Shown here piece after piece: positions 1 through 7,932 of a stretch of 64,000 bases of DNA. The stretch is from Rodentibacter abscessus (GTDB lineage Bacteria; Pseudomonadota; Gammaproteobacteria; Enterobacterales; Pasteurellaceae). The position numbers and the translations under genes were made by a program. The notes under the pieces are model-generated. The model did no database searches and was not told where the DNA came from. It was given only the letters and a program-made list of their open reading frames with translations. How positions within the stretch are numbered: the stretch's first letter is position 1; every line of letters begins with the position of its first letter. The stretch lies in assembly GCF_047160095.1 (NCBI RefSeq), contig NZ_AP038785.1, positions 248,001 to 312,000 on the forward strand, in the 5' to 3' direction.

Positions 1-390
1 AACGATACCCTAGTTCTCACTAAGTCTGATGGCAAAGTTAGCTTACAGAATGTGTTGAACTTTGAGGTTATTGATTTAACTGCACCAACGGCACAAACTA
101 TCGGTGTGAGTAATGATTATTTCACTCAGCAGAATGACACCACGAAAGCTGTCTATATTAAAGGTGGTACAAATGATACCGTTGACTTTGGTGATAACGG
201 TAAATACATTAATGGTACTAAATTTAAAGATGGTGGTGGAGCTATTAAATCTAATTGGAATTTCTGGGAAAAAACAGAATCTGATGTGGTGCACGATGGT
301 GTGACTTATGATAAATATACCTATCGTACAGCAGCCGGAGATGTGAATGATGAGGCGGTATATATCCAACAAGGTATCCAAATCATCTAA
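1..390 (+). CDS. C-terminal end of a large secreted surface protein (5' truncated by window edge)
   Basis: The reading frame is open from base 1 to the TAA at 388-390, so only the last 129 residues are present; an internal GTG at 52 is not a convincing start. The segment is rich in Asp, Asn, Gly and Thr, has no Cys, and ends in a short hydrophobic tail (VYIQQGIQII). The pattern 'NDTLVL...VLNFEVIDL...NDTVDFGDNG...' resembles the C-terminal secretion region of giant RTX/BapA-like adhesins exported by type I systems. That assignment is inference from composition and end motif. No secretion genes lie in view downstream; a terminator follows directly. It could instead be another repeat-rich extracellular protein. 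Confidence 0.6.
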   Translation, partial: NDTLVLTKSDGKVSLQNVLNFEVIDLTAPTAQTIGVSNDYFTQQNDTTKAVYIKGGTNDTVDFGDNGKYINGTKFKDGGGAIKSNWNFWEKTESDVVHDGVTYDKYTYRTAAGDVNDEAVYIQQGIQII

Positions 391-418
391 TTTGTTCACT
401 AACGTTTAGTGATAAACC

Positions 419-452
419 AAATCCCCTAAGGTTCTCCTTGGGGGATTTTTTT
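419..452 (+). terminator. Rho-independent terminator after the surface protein gene
   Basis: A 12-bp near-perfect stem (AATCCCCTAAGG / CCTTGGGGGATT) with a TTCT loop is followed by a run of T. It begins 29 bases after the stop codon of the partial gene. Confidence 0.9.
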
Positions 453-580
453 CAAACCAGGTATCGCTGCTTTGTTTTTTAATGAACCGATTTCAAATTT
501 CTCAAGAAGAAGCCTATTTAGAATGGCAATTCAGTGAAGATTATCGCCGATATAAGTCAAAAGTAAGACGTTGGATATAA
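453..580 (+). pseudogene. 3' remnant of an isoprenylcysteine methyltransferase-like gene
   Basis: From about 453 one frame stays open to the TAA at 578-580. It contains MNRFQISQEEAYL at 482 onward and ends EDYRRYKSKVRRWI. This matches the conserved end of bacterial protein-S-isoprenylcysteine O-methyltransferase family membrane proteins, whose tail typically reads MNRF-x-I-x-x-EE...F-x-EEY-x-x-Y-x-x-x-VRRW. Those proteins are 150-200 residues; only about 40 remain and the N-terminal membrane part is missing. The left breakpoint abuts the terminator of the preceding gene. The IS copy starts 14 bases after the stop, so the gene body may have been lost in a rearrangement. Confidence 0.65.
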
Positions 581-621
581 AAATGCGGTCAAAATGATCT
601 GACCCCAAAAAGTTAGACCAT

Positions 622-1431
622 TTAACAAATGGTTTGAGTTCGATATTGTATCGGGCTCAAGCCGTTTAATTTTAATTGTATTCGTTCCTCATTGTAATAC
701 CGTATATACTCCCTCACCGCTTGTGCAACCTCCTCGGCATTGTCAAAATGCTTACCATAGATACATTCCGTTTTCATCCGCCCGAAAAAGCTCTCCATCA
801 TCGCATTATCTAGGCAGTTTCCCTTTCTTGACATACTCTGCACTATGCCGTTTTCTTGTAAGATGCGTTGATACGCACACATTTGATATTGCCAACCTTG
901 GTCCGAATGCAGTATCGGCTTCGCCTCTTTGGGTAATTTTTCGACCGCTTGTTGCAACATTACTTTCACTTGTTGCCAATTCGGGCTTCGACTGATAGCA
1001 ACGCTGATGATTTCCGAGTTGAAGCAGTCTAAAATCGGTGAGACGTAACATTTACTGCCGTCTTTGGCTTTGATTTCCGTGATGTCGGTAAGCCATTTTT
1101 CGTTTGGTCGGGTTGTGGTGAAATCCCGTTGTAAGCGGTTTGGGGCGATGTTTCCGATTTCACCGCGATAGGCGGCGTACTTTCTCGCTTTTTTGCCCTT
1201 CACCTGTAGCCCCATTTGTTGGATTAAGTGTTGTACCCGTTTGTGATTAACGCCTTTCAATAACGCACTTACTCGGCGATAACCATACGCCGGATTTTCT
1301 GCTTTAATCCGCCTGATTTCCGCTTTAAGTGCGGTATTTTTATCCGCCTTCGGCTTTAAATGATAGAAAAACACACTACGAGACAAATTTGCCAATGAAA
1401 GCAAGATGTTAAGCGGAAACGTCCCTCTCAA
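622..1431 (-). CDS. IS150-type transposase, OrfB (catalytic) part
   Basis: This 269-residue product carries the integrase core of IS3-family transposases. The DDE residues are visible as D in LTDITEIKAKDG, D in LHSDQGWQYQ, and E in NAMMESFFGRMKTE, and the N-terminal part has the HTH_21-like segment 'IRRIKAENPAYGYRRVSALLK'. The nominal start is a TTG overlapping the orfA stop (TTGA). In this family OrfB is normally made only as an OrfAB fusion by -1 frameshifting; the -1 frame is open from the A6G motif at 1485-1491 into orfB. Identical in sequence to the product of 28446-29255. Confidence 0.93.
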   Translation of the reverse strand: MRGTFPLNILLSLANLSRSVFFYHLKPKADKNTALKAEIRRIKAENPAYGYRRVSALLKGVNHKRVQHLIQQMGLQVKGKKARKYAAYRGEIGNIAPNRLQRDFTTTRPNEKWLTDITEIKAKDGSKCYVSPILDCFNSEIISVAISRSPNWQQVKVMLQQAVEKLPKEAKPILHSDQGWQYQMCAYQRILQENGIVQSMSRKGNCLDNAMMESFFGRMKTECIYGKHFDNAEEVAQAVREYIRYYNEERIQLKLNGLSPIQYRTQTIC

Positions 1432-1955
1432 TCTTTGGATAATCGCCGCCGTTCGGCTTCTTCCTCCCGTATCACTTCGTCCAACTTTTTTAGAAATGCC
1501 ACCTCCGCTTCAAGCTCCAAAATCCTTAACCGTAAGCGGTCTTCTTCGGTCTTCGGCGGCGGTGGCATTTTGGCGTATTTTGGTTTTTTCGGGGACATTG
1601 TCGGTCTTCCTTTCGGTTTGGGGTGTAAACCGTTTATACCGTCTTTTTCAAAGGCTTTCAACCATTGGCTGATAAGACCTGAATTACTTATGCCGAAATG
1701 GATTGTCGCTTGCCTTGCAGAGAAATCCCCTTTTTGAACGGCAAGGATGACTTGATATTTAAATTCAGCGGAATAAATGCGTTTGCCGGGCAATAGGGCA
1801 AGCCCTGCATTGCCTGAATGTTGATATTGGGTAATCCAACGTCTTAAGGTGGTGTCGGAAAGTTGAAATTGTTTTTTTGTAAGTGAAACATCTAAGTGAT
1901 TTTTAAGATAAAAATCGATGGCTTGTTGTTTGAATGTTTGATTGTATTTGGTCAT
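1428..1955 (-). CDS. IS150-type transposase, OrfA (DNA-binding) part
   Basis: A 175-residue protein starting MTKYNQTFKQQAID. It has two helix-turn-helix segments: one around SLTKKQFQLSDTTLRRWI and one around SARQATIHFGISNSGLISQWLK. A C-terminal leucine-rich coiled coil (LRLRILELEAEVAFLKKLDEV) would mediate multimerisation in this family. The run AAAAAAG on the coding strand at 1491-1485 lies within AFLKK. The ATG at 1955 is favoured; a longer frame is blocked here by a stop that is absent in copy 2. Confidence 0.93.
   Translation of the reverse strand: MTKYNQTFKQQAIDFYLKNHLDVSLTKKQFQLSDTTLRRWITQYQHSGNAGLALLPGKRIYSAEFKYQVILAVQKGDFSARQATIHFGISNSGLISQWLKAFEKDGINGLHPKPKGRPTMSPKKPKYAKMPPPPKTEEDRLRLRILELEAEVAFLKKLDEVIREEEAERRRLSKD
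1485..1491 (-). promoter_or_regulatory. Candidate programmed -1 frameshift site (A6G) in orfA/orfB
   Basis: The coding strand reads A AAA AAG. Slipping back one base gives a frame that continues through ...SDTGGRSRTAAIIQRLRG... into orfB with no stop. A6G is the known slippery heptamer of IS150 and many IS3-family members. The same motif is at 29309-29315. Confidence 0.75.
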
Positions 1956-2041
1956 AAAATCTGCCCCTGACTAAGTTGGTTTATTTTGTCCAACTTTTGG
2001 GGGGCAGATCAAAATCGACCGCACTTTTTATCTTTTATTAT

Positions 2042-2689
2042 TTATTTTGCACAGTTACAATCTGCCGTTTTCTTTTCAAAACGTTCGGAAACGTAATCCC
2101 AGTTTACGACATTCCAAAATTCTTTAATGTAGTCCGGACGGCGGTTTTGGAATTTTAAATAGTAAGCGTGTTCCCAAACGTCTAAACCGAGAAGTGGGAA
2201 ACCTTCACAGCCGGCGACATCTTTACCCATTAACGGATTATCTTGATTGGCGGTGGAAACAACCGCTAATTTTCCTTCTTTGTTTAATACTAACCAAGCC
2301 CAGCCGGAACCGAAGCGGGTTGCCGCCGCTTTTTCAAATTCAGCTTGGAAGGCCTCAACAGAACCGAAATCACGCACGATTGCATCTTTTAATGCGCCCT
2401 GCAAGGTTGTGCCTTTTTTCAAGGATTTCCAAAATAAGCTGTGGTTTGCATGACCACCGGCATTATTGCGTAATGCGACACGTTTTTCAGCCGGTAATCT
2501 ATCAAGATTTGCGACTAATTGACCCGGACACATTTCCAAAAATTCAGGTGCTAAACCTTCCAATGCTGCGTTTGCATTATTTACGTATGCTTGGTGGTGT
2601 TTACTGTGGTGAATTTCCATCGTTTGCGCATCAAAATGCGGTTCTAATGCATCGTAAGCATAACCTAATTCAGGTAGAGAGTAAGCCAT
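2042..2689 (-). CDS. sodA: Manganese superoxide dismutase
   Basis: A 215-residue cytoplasmic enzyme that converts superoxide to hydrogen peroxide and oxygen. The metal ligands of the Fe/Mn family are visible: H27 (MEIHHSKHH), H83 (GGHANHSLFW), D170 and H174 (DVWEHAYY). The Gln in TANQDNPL near residue 149 is the second-sphere residue typical of the Mn form. The ATG at 2689 is preceded by an AAGGAA Shine-Dalgarno sequence. It is divergent from ccmA across a 284-bp region with two FNR-like sites. The C-terminus ends ADCNCAK, a Cys-rich tail I do not recognise from the E. coli protein. IS copy 1 ends 30 bases past the stop, inside what was probably its paired-uptake-signal terminator. Confidence 0.95.
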   Translation of the reverse strand: MAYSLPELGYAYDALEPHFDAQTMEIHHSKHHQAYVNNANAALEGLAPEFLEMCPGQLVANLDRLPAEKRVALRNNAGGHANHSLFWKSLKKGTTLQGALKDAIVRDFGSVEAFQAEFEKAAATRFGSGWAWLVLNKEGKLAVVSTANQDNPLMGKDVAGCEGFPLLGLDVWEHAYYLKFQNRRPDYIKEFWNVVNWDYVSERFEKKTADCNCAK

Positions 2690-2793
2690 AATTCGTTCCT
2701 TCTATAAAGTGAGTTTTCGTTTTGACTATTTCGGCTAATTTGATTTTAAACAGACAAAATCTAGCCAAAAGTGCGTGAATAGTAGCAGAAAAT

Positions 2794-2807
2794 TTGATTT
2801 AGATCAT
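2794..2807 (+). promoter_or_regulatory. FNR-like site upstream of ccmA
   Basis: TTGATTTAGATCAT matches the FNR consensus TTGAT-N4-ATCAA at 9 of 10 positions. A -10-like TAATAT at 2828-2833 would put the start near 2840, with the site centred at about -40, the class II activator position. Cytochrome c maturation genes are FNR-activated in enteric bacteria. The match is seen; the function is inferred. Confidence 0.5.
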
Positions 2808-2851
2808 TAAATGTTTTTTTATTCTGTTAATATTGAATATTTTTAGAAAGC

Positions 2852-2865
2852 TTGTTCTAAATCAA
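2852..2865 (+). promoter_or_regulatory. Second FNR-like site in the sodA-ccmA intergenic region
   Basis: TTGTTCTAAATCAA matches the FNR consensus at 9 of 10 positions. It lies 8 bases upstream of TATAAT at 2873-2878, so it would overlap a core promoter and could act negatively. It might also serve sodA, transcribed the other way. Confidence 0.35.
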
Positions 2866-2973
2866 TAAACCCTATAATCTACTTCTAAAGAGTTATCAGT
2901 TTTGCCTGTCTGAATCTCGTCAAATTTTTCCCTTGTGGTAGAATATCGCCAAATTTAACGTGATGATTTCCCT

Positions 2974-3612
2974 ATGTTTAAGCTTCATACCTTGTCTGTT
3001 AAAAATCTTTCTTGCCGACGTGGCGAGCACTTGCTTTTTCAGGATCTTTCATGTGATTTCAGCAGCGGTGATTTTGTGCAAATCGAAGGACATAACGGTA
3101 TTGGAAAAACGAGTTTATTGCGTATTCTGGCAGGGCTAGCGGAACAATCGGCAGGTGAAGTGCGGTGGGATTTTGAGCTTATTTCTAAGCAACGGGAAAT
3201 TTATTACCAAGATTTGCTTTATTTAGGGCATCTTGCCGGTGTGAAACCGGAACTTTCAGCTTGGGAAAACTTGCAATTTTATCAACGTATTAGCCAAGCA
3301 GAGCAAGGTAATGATGTACTTTGGAAGGTATTAGAGAATGTGGGGTTATTAGGGCGTGAGGATTTACCCGCAGCGCAACTTTCAGCCGGTCAACAAAGGC
3401 GTATTGCTTTAGCGCGTTTATGGCTTTCTCAAGCCCCTTTGTGGATTTTGGATGAACCTTTTACTGCGATTGATAAAAAAGGGATCGGTATTTTGACCGC
3501 ACTTTTTGAAAAGCACGTTGAACAAGGCGGTATCGTGTTACTGACCAGTCATCAAGATATACCGAGTTCGGCGTTAAAGAAACTTAATTTAGCCCATTAT
3601 AAAATCATATAG
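2974..3612 (+). CDS. ccmA: Heme exporter ATP-binding protein CcmA
   Basis: ATPase subunit of the CcmABCD complex, which uses ATP to release holo-CcmE during cytochrome c maturation. The 212-residue protein is one ABC cassette: Walker A GHNGIGKTS at 39-47, signature LSAGQQ at 136-141, Walker B LWILDEP at 156-162, and a late His in LLTSHQD. It has no membrane segment, as expected for a cytoplasmic subunit. First gene of a nine-gene, same-strand operon; ccmB starts 13 bases after its stop. It contains an uptake signal at about 3497. Confidence 0.95.
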   Translation: MFKLHTLSVKNLSCRRGEHLLFQDLSCDFSSGDFVQIEGHNGIGKTSLLRILAGLAEQSAGEVRWDFELISKQREIYYQDLLYLGHLAGVKPELSAWENLQFYQRISQAEQGNDVLWKVLENVGLLGREDLPAAQLSAGQQRRIALARLWLSQAPLWILDEPFTAIDKKGIGILTALFEKHVEQGGIVLLTSHQDIPSSALKKLNLAHYKII

Positions 3613-3625
3613 AAAGGAATAGTTG

Positions 3626-4291
3626 ATGATTTTCCTTGAAATTATTAAACGGGAATTACAAATTGCAATGCGCAAGCGGGCTGAAATTTTAAATCCGCTA
3701 TGGTTCTTTTTAATTGTAATTACGCTGTTTCCTTTGGTTATTGGGCCTGATCCTAAATTACTTTCCCGTATTGCACCGGGGATAGCTTGGGTGGCAGCGT
3801 TACTTTCAGCTTTGCTTTCTTTTGAACGTCTTTTCCGCGATGATTTTATTGACGGTTCGCTTGAGCAATTAATGCTAATCCCGCAATCTCTTGCATTAAC
3901 GGCATTGGCAAAAGTAACGGCACATTGGCTTTTAACCGGTTTGCCGCTGATTTTACTTTCCCCTATCGCTGCATTACTGCTTTCCCTTGAGGTGAATATT
4001 TGGTGGGCATTGGTGATGACTTTATTATTGGGTACGCCGATATTAAGTTGTATCGGTGCTATTGGTGTCGCTCTAACTGTAGGCTTGCGTAAAGGCGGTG
4101 TACTGTTAAGTTTGCTTGTCGTGCCTTTATTTATTCCCGTGTTGATTTTTGCCTCCTCCGTGTTGGAAGCGGCAAGTTTGAATGTTCCCTACAATGGACA
4201 ACTTGCTATTTTAGGAGCGATGATGGTTGGTGCGATAACGCTTTCGCCTTTTGCGGTGGCGGCGGCATTGCGTATTAGTTTAGATAATTGA
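3626..4291 (+). CDS. ccmB: Heme exporter permease CcmB
   Basis: A 221-residue inner-membrane protein with about six hydrophobic segments, matching the CcmB family in length and in its N-terminal 'KRELQIAMRKRAEILNPLWFF' region. It forms the membrane part of the CcmAB transporter. The ATG at 3626 is preferred to the TTG one codon earlier because of the AGAAAGGA ribosome-binding sequence just upstream. It sits between ccmA and ccmC, the usual order. The 57-base gap to ccmC holds an uptake signal at 4307-4316. Confidence 0.93.
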   Translation: MIFLEIIKRELQIAMRKRAEILNPLWFFLIVITLFPLVIGPDPKLLSRIAPGIAWVAALLSALLSFERLFRDDFIDGSLEQLMLIPQSLALTALAKVTAHWLLTGLPLILLSPIAALLLSLEVNIWWALVMTLLLGTPILSCIGAIGVALTVGLRKGGVLLSLLVVPLFIPVLIFASSVLEAASLNVPYNGQLAILGAMMVGAITLSPFAVAAALRISLDN

Positions 4292-4348
4292 TAAGCAAAT
4301 GGCACGAAAGTGCGGTTATTTTTCTTTTGATTTTTTAAGGATCTTTTT

Positions 4349-5089
4349 ATGTGGAAGTGGTTACATCCTTATGCGAAACCGGAGACTCAATATCGCATTT
4401 GTGGAAAATTGAGCCCGTTATTTGCGTTTCTTAGTTTGTTGTTACTTGGGATTGGGGTTATATGGGGCTTGGCTTTTGCGCCTGCGGATTATCAACAGGG
4501 AAATAGTTTCCGAATTATGTATGTACACGTGCCGTCGGCGATTTGGTCGATGGGGGTATATGGTTCTATGGCGATAGCGGCTGTGGTGGCGTTGGTATGG
4601 CAAATTAAACAGGCTCACTTGGCAATGATTGCGATGGCTCCCGTTGGTGCATTATTTACTTTTTTAGCCCTTGTTACCGGTGCTATTTGGGGCAAACCTA
4701 TGTGGGGAACTTGGTGGGTGTGGGATGCCCGTTTAACCGCGGAATTGATTCTATTCTTCTTATATCTCGGTATTCTTGCGCTTTATTCCGCCTTTTCTGA
4801 CAGAACGACCGGCGCAAAAGCGGCAGGGATTTTATGTATTACCACTGTGGTTATTTTGCCGATTATTCACTTTTCAGTGGAATGGTGGAACACTCTTCAT
4901 CAAGGGGCAAGTATTACAAAATTAGAAAAACCGTCTATCGCCACACCAATGCTGATACCGTTAATTTTATGTATTTTCGGTTTTTTAACGCTCTATATTT
5001 GGCTTACTTTGGTGCGTTATCGTGTGGAATTATTAAAAGAAGATGCGAAGCGGCCGTGGGTAAAAGAATTGGCGAAAGAATTGAAGTAG
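4349..5089 (+). CDS. ccmC: Heme handling protein CcmC
   Basis: Membrane protein that presents heme to CcmE in the periplasm. The 246-residue sequence has six hydrophobic segments and the tryptophan-rich WWD motif WGTWWVWDARLTAE at 120-133. H60 (YVHVPSA) and H184 (NTLHQGAS) coincide in number with the two axial heme ligands known in E. coli CcmC. AAGGATC precedes the ATG. It follows ccmB and precedes ccmD by 72 bases. Confidence 0.96.
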   Translation: MWKWLHPYAKPETQYRICGKLSPLFAFLSLLLLGIGVIWGLAFAPADYQQGNSFRIMYVHVPSAIWSMGVYGSMAIAAVVALVWQIKQAHLAMIAMAPVGALFTFLALVTGAIWGKPMWGTWWVWDARLTAELILFFLYLGILALYSAFSDRTTGAKAAGILCITTVVILPIIHFSVEWWNTLHQGASITKLEKPSIATPMLIPLILCIFGFLTLYIWLTLVRYRVELLKEDAKRPWVKELAKELK

Positions 5090-5161
5090 TCCGAATTTGA
5101 TTATGGGAGATGTATTATCCCTTAAGCGGATTGGTATTTTTTAGAGGGAAATGAGGAAGCA

Positions 5162-5368
5162 ATGATGTTTTTCCAAACTTGGAGTGATTTTTTCAATATG
5201 GGTGGCTATGGGTTTTATGTCTGGCTGTCTTATGCGATTAGCTTTGTATCTATTGTTGTACTGATTGTACAAAGCGTGAAACAACGCAAGCAGGTGTTGC
5301 AAAACGTCCTGCGTGAAGTGCAACGCGAAGCCCGTTTACAACAAGCCGATAAGGAGAACACCCTATGA
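5162..5368 (+). CDS. ccmD: Heme exporter small subunit CcmD
   Basis: A 68-residue protein with one membrane span (about residues 14-39) followed by a basic, charged, helical cytoplasmic tail, the CcmD layout. The motif FFNMGGYGFYVWLSY matches the family. CcmD is needed to release holo-CcmE from CcmABC. Two ATGs (5162 and 5165) follow GAGGAAGC; either could start. It overlaps ccmE by the 4-bp ATGA. Confidence 0.92.
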   Translation: MMFFQTWSDFFNMGGYGFYVWLSYAISFVSIVVLIVQSVKQRKQVLQNVLREVQREARLQQADKENTL

Positions 5369-5889
5369 ATCCGAGACGTAAATCAAGACTTAAATTAGTT
5401 GTTTTCGTTGTGCTTGGCATTGCTATTGCAAGCGGTTTGATGTTGTATGCTTTACGTCAAAACATTGACTTGTTCTATACACCGTCAGAAGTGATTGAAG
5501 GCAAAGATAACGATCCGAATAAAAAACCGGAAGTAGGGCAACGTATCCGAGTGGGCGGTATGGTTGTGGAGGGATCGGTCGTTCGTGATCCGAAAAGTCT
5601 AAAAGTGCGGTTCGATTTGAATGATATCGGACCTGCGATTAGCGTGGAATATGAAGGTATTTTGCCGGATCTTTTCCGTGAAGGACAAGGTATTGTAGCA
5701 CAGGGTGTGCTGACAGAGCCGACAGTATTAACGGCAACGGAAGTATTAGCAAAGCATGATGAAAATTATGTGCCGCCTGAGTTGGATGAAAAAATGCAAA
5801 AAGTACATAAACCTATGGGTGTTGACGCTTCGGATTTAAAAGGCGAAAGCAACCGTGATCGTCAAGAAAAACAAGAAGGCGGGAAATGA
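5365..5889 (+). CDS. ccmE: Periplasmic heme chaperone CcmE
   Basis: CcmE binds heme covalently through one histidine and hands it to CcmF/H. The 174-residue protein has an N-terminal membrane anchor (about 10-30), an OB-fold domain, and the heme-binding H131 in LAKHDENYVPPEL, including the downstream Tyr. The charged C-terminal tail (DLKGESNRDRQEKQE) is the flexible end typical of the family. Its ATG overlaps the ccmD stop and its own stop overlaps the ccmF start (ATGA both times), which suggests translational coupling. Confidence 0.96.
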   Translation: MNPRRKSRLKLVVFVVLGIAIASGLMLYALRQNIDLFYTPSEVIEGKDNDPNKKPEVGQRIRVGGMVVEGSVVRDPKSLKVRFDLNDIGPAISVEYEGILPDLFREGQGIVAQGVLTEPTVLTATEVLAKHDENYVPPELDEKMQKVHKPMGVDASDLKGESNRDRQEKQEGGK

Positions 5890-7832
5890 TTGCTGAATTA
5901 GGAAATTATGCGCTCGCACTGAGTTTAGCCGTTTCTTTAATGCTGGCTATTTTTCCTCTGTGGGGGGCGGAAAAAGGTCATGCGCAGTTGATGGCGTTGG
6001 CGCGCCCGATGACTTACGGCTTATTTGTTACGCTCACTATTGCCTTTATCGCATTATTTTATTTGTTTGCCGTAAATGATTTCAGTGTGCAATATGTGGT
6101 GAATAATTCTAACAGTACGTTGCCGATCTATTATCGTCTGTCTGCGGTTTGGGGATCACACGAAGGCTCTTTATTACTTTGGATTTGGTTGCTCACCTTA
6201 TGGTCTGCTGCAGTAGCATTATTCAGTAAACATTTGCCGCAAGAAGCTGTAGCCCGTGTACTGGGTATTATGGGCATTATCAGCGTGGGTTTTGTCTTAT
6301 TCGTGCTGTTTACTTCAAACCCATTTACCCGCACTTTTCCTAATTTCCCTGTGGACGGTAAGGAACTTAATCCGATGTTGCAGGATGTCGGCTTAATTTT
6401 CCACCCTCCTTTACTTTATATGGGCTATGTGGGTTTTTCCGTCGCCTTTGCTTTTGCGATTGCCTCCTTAATAACCGGCAAATTGGATTCCGCTTGGGCG
6501 CGTTGGTCCCGCCCTTGGACACTTGCCGCCTGGGTATTTTTAACACTAGGGATTGTGCTTGGATCTTGGTGGGCATATTACGAACTCGGTTGGGGAGGCT
6601 GGTGGTTTTGGGATCCGGTAGAAAACTCCTCTTTTATGCCTTGGCTGGCCGGCACGGCATTGATTCACTCGCTTTCAGTAACGGAAAAACGGGCTTCTTT
6701 TAAAGCTTGGACCGTATTGCTTGCGATTTTAGCTTTTTCCCTTTGCTTGCTCGGTACGTTTTTGGTTCGTTCAGGAATTTTGGTTTCGGTACACGCTTTT
6801 GCTTCCGATCCTACACGCGGTCTATATATTCTGGCTTATTTAATAGTTGTCATCGGGGGATCTCTTGCGTTGTATGCCTACAAAGGTAGTCAAATTCGTT
6901 CGCGCGATAATGCGGAACGCTATTCTCGCGAAAGTATGTTGTTACTGAATAATATCTTATTAATGACCGCACTTTGCATCGTATTTTTGGGCACATTATT
7001 GCCGCTTGTGCATAAACAGTTAGGTTTAGGAACGATCTCAATCGGTGCCCCGTTCTTTGATCAAATGTTTTTGATTATTATGACGCCATTTGCATTGCTA
7101 CTCGGTATCGGACCACTAGTGAAATGGCGACGTGATCAATTCTCCGCAATCCGTATGCCGGTAATAATAAGTCTGATTGTTATGTCGGTTGCAGGTTTTG
7201 CCTTGCCTTATTTCTTGCAAGATAAAATCACCGTAAGTGCGGTGCTTGGTTCAATGATGACGGTTATTATCGTTTTATTGGCATTGTATGAATTACAACA
7301 ACGGGCAACCTATCGTGAATCATTTTTCACCGGAGTGCGTAAACTATCCCGCTCTCATTGGGGTATGTTGTTTGCGCATTTAGGCGTAGCAATGACGATA
7401 TGGGGCATTGCCTTTAGCCAAAACTTTAGCGTAGAACGGGATGTACGTATGAAAGTAGGCGACAGTGCGCAAATCGGTCATTATGAGTTCAAGTTTACCG
7501 GTGTAAGTGATGTTAATGGTCCAAACTATATCGGCGGTAAGGCGCAAATTGATATTACCGAAAATGATAAACCTGAAGCGGTTTTATTTGCAGAGAAACG
7601 TTTTTACACGGTAAGTCGTATGTCTATGACGGAGGCGGCAATTGACGGCGGTTTCACGCGTGATCTTTATGTGGCGCTTGGGGAAAAACTTGATGATGAT
7701 TCTTGGGCATTGCGTTTGTACTATAAACCTTTTATTCGCTGGATTTGGATTGGCGGGTTATTTATGGCATTAGGTGGATTATTATGTATGTTTGACCGAC
7801 GTTATCGCTTTAATTCATTATTGAAAAAATAA
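5886..7832 (+). CDS. ccmF: Cytochrome c heme lyase subunit CcmF
   Basis: A 648-residue polytopic membrane protein with over a dozen hydrophobic segments. The WWD domain WGGWWFWDPVENSSFMPW is at 236-253. H173, H261, H303 and H491 fall at the residue numbers of the four conserved heme-ligand histidines of E. coli CcmF, so the length is essentially canonical. With CcmH it attaches heme to apocytochrome c. It overlaps ccmE by 4 bp; 100 bp with an uptake signal (7919-7927) separates it from ccmG. Confidence 0.97.
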   Translation: MIAELGNYALALSLAVSLMLAIFPLWGAEKGHAQLMALARPMTYGLFVTLTIAFIALFYLFAVNDFSVQYVVNNSNSTLPIYYRLSAVWGSHEGSLLLWIWLLTLWSAAVALFSKHLPQEAVARVLGIMGIISVGFVLFVLFTSNPFTRTFPNFPVDGKELNPMLQDVGLIFHPPLLYMGYVGFSVAFAFAIASLITGKLDSAWARWSRPWTLAAWVFLTLGIVLGSWWAYYELGWGGWWFWDPVENSSFMPWLAGTALIHSLSVTEKRASFKAWTVLLAILAFSLCLLGTFLVRSGILVSVHAFASDPTRGLYILAYLIVVIGGSLALYAYKGSQIRSRDNAERYSRESMLLLNNILLMTALCIVFLGTLLPLVHKQLGLGTISIGAPFFDQMFLIIMTPFALLLGIGPLVKWRRDQFSAIRMPVIISLIVMSVAGFALPYFLQDKITVSAVLGSMMTVIIVLLALYELQQRATYRESFFTGVRKLSRSHWGMLFAHLGVAMTIWGIAFSQNFSVERDVRMKVGDSAQIGHYEFKFTGVSDVNGPNYIGGKAQIDITENDKPEAVLFAEKRFYTVSRMSMTEAAIDGGFTRDLYVALGEKLDDDSWALRLYYKPFIRWIWIGGLFMALGGLLCMFDRRYRFNSLLKK

Positions 7833-7932
7833 TACCGGTGAATGAAATAAGGTTTTAATCATCATATTTTAGATTTATGTGTGGGGTTTTAAATCTCCAC
7901 GTTCTGTAACAGGTCGTAAAGTGCGGTAAAAA

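Larger units (their letters stand above)
595..2011 (-). mobile_element. IS3-family, IS150-type insertion sequence, copy 1 (intact)
   Basis: The element is 1417 bp. Its 24-bp ends begin TGATCTG and match at 21 of 24 positions. A 3-bp AAA duplication flanks it (592-594 and 2012-2014), though the A-rich context leaves this slightly ambiguous. It carries two overlapping minus-strand frames, orfA and orfB. A second copy at 28419-29835 has the same length; the only difference I saw is A at 1973 versus G at 29797. The element sits between the convergent 3' ends of the methyltransferase remnant and sodA. Left flank AAATGCGGTC and right flank GACCGCACTT form two opposed uptake signals. Confidence 0.95.

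Noticed and set aside
723..995. Plus-strand open frame inside IS copy 1 (and its twin at 28547)
   Set aside because: It is the antisense shadow of orfB, with no ribosome-binding site or recognisable protein motif.
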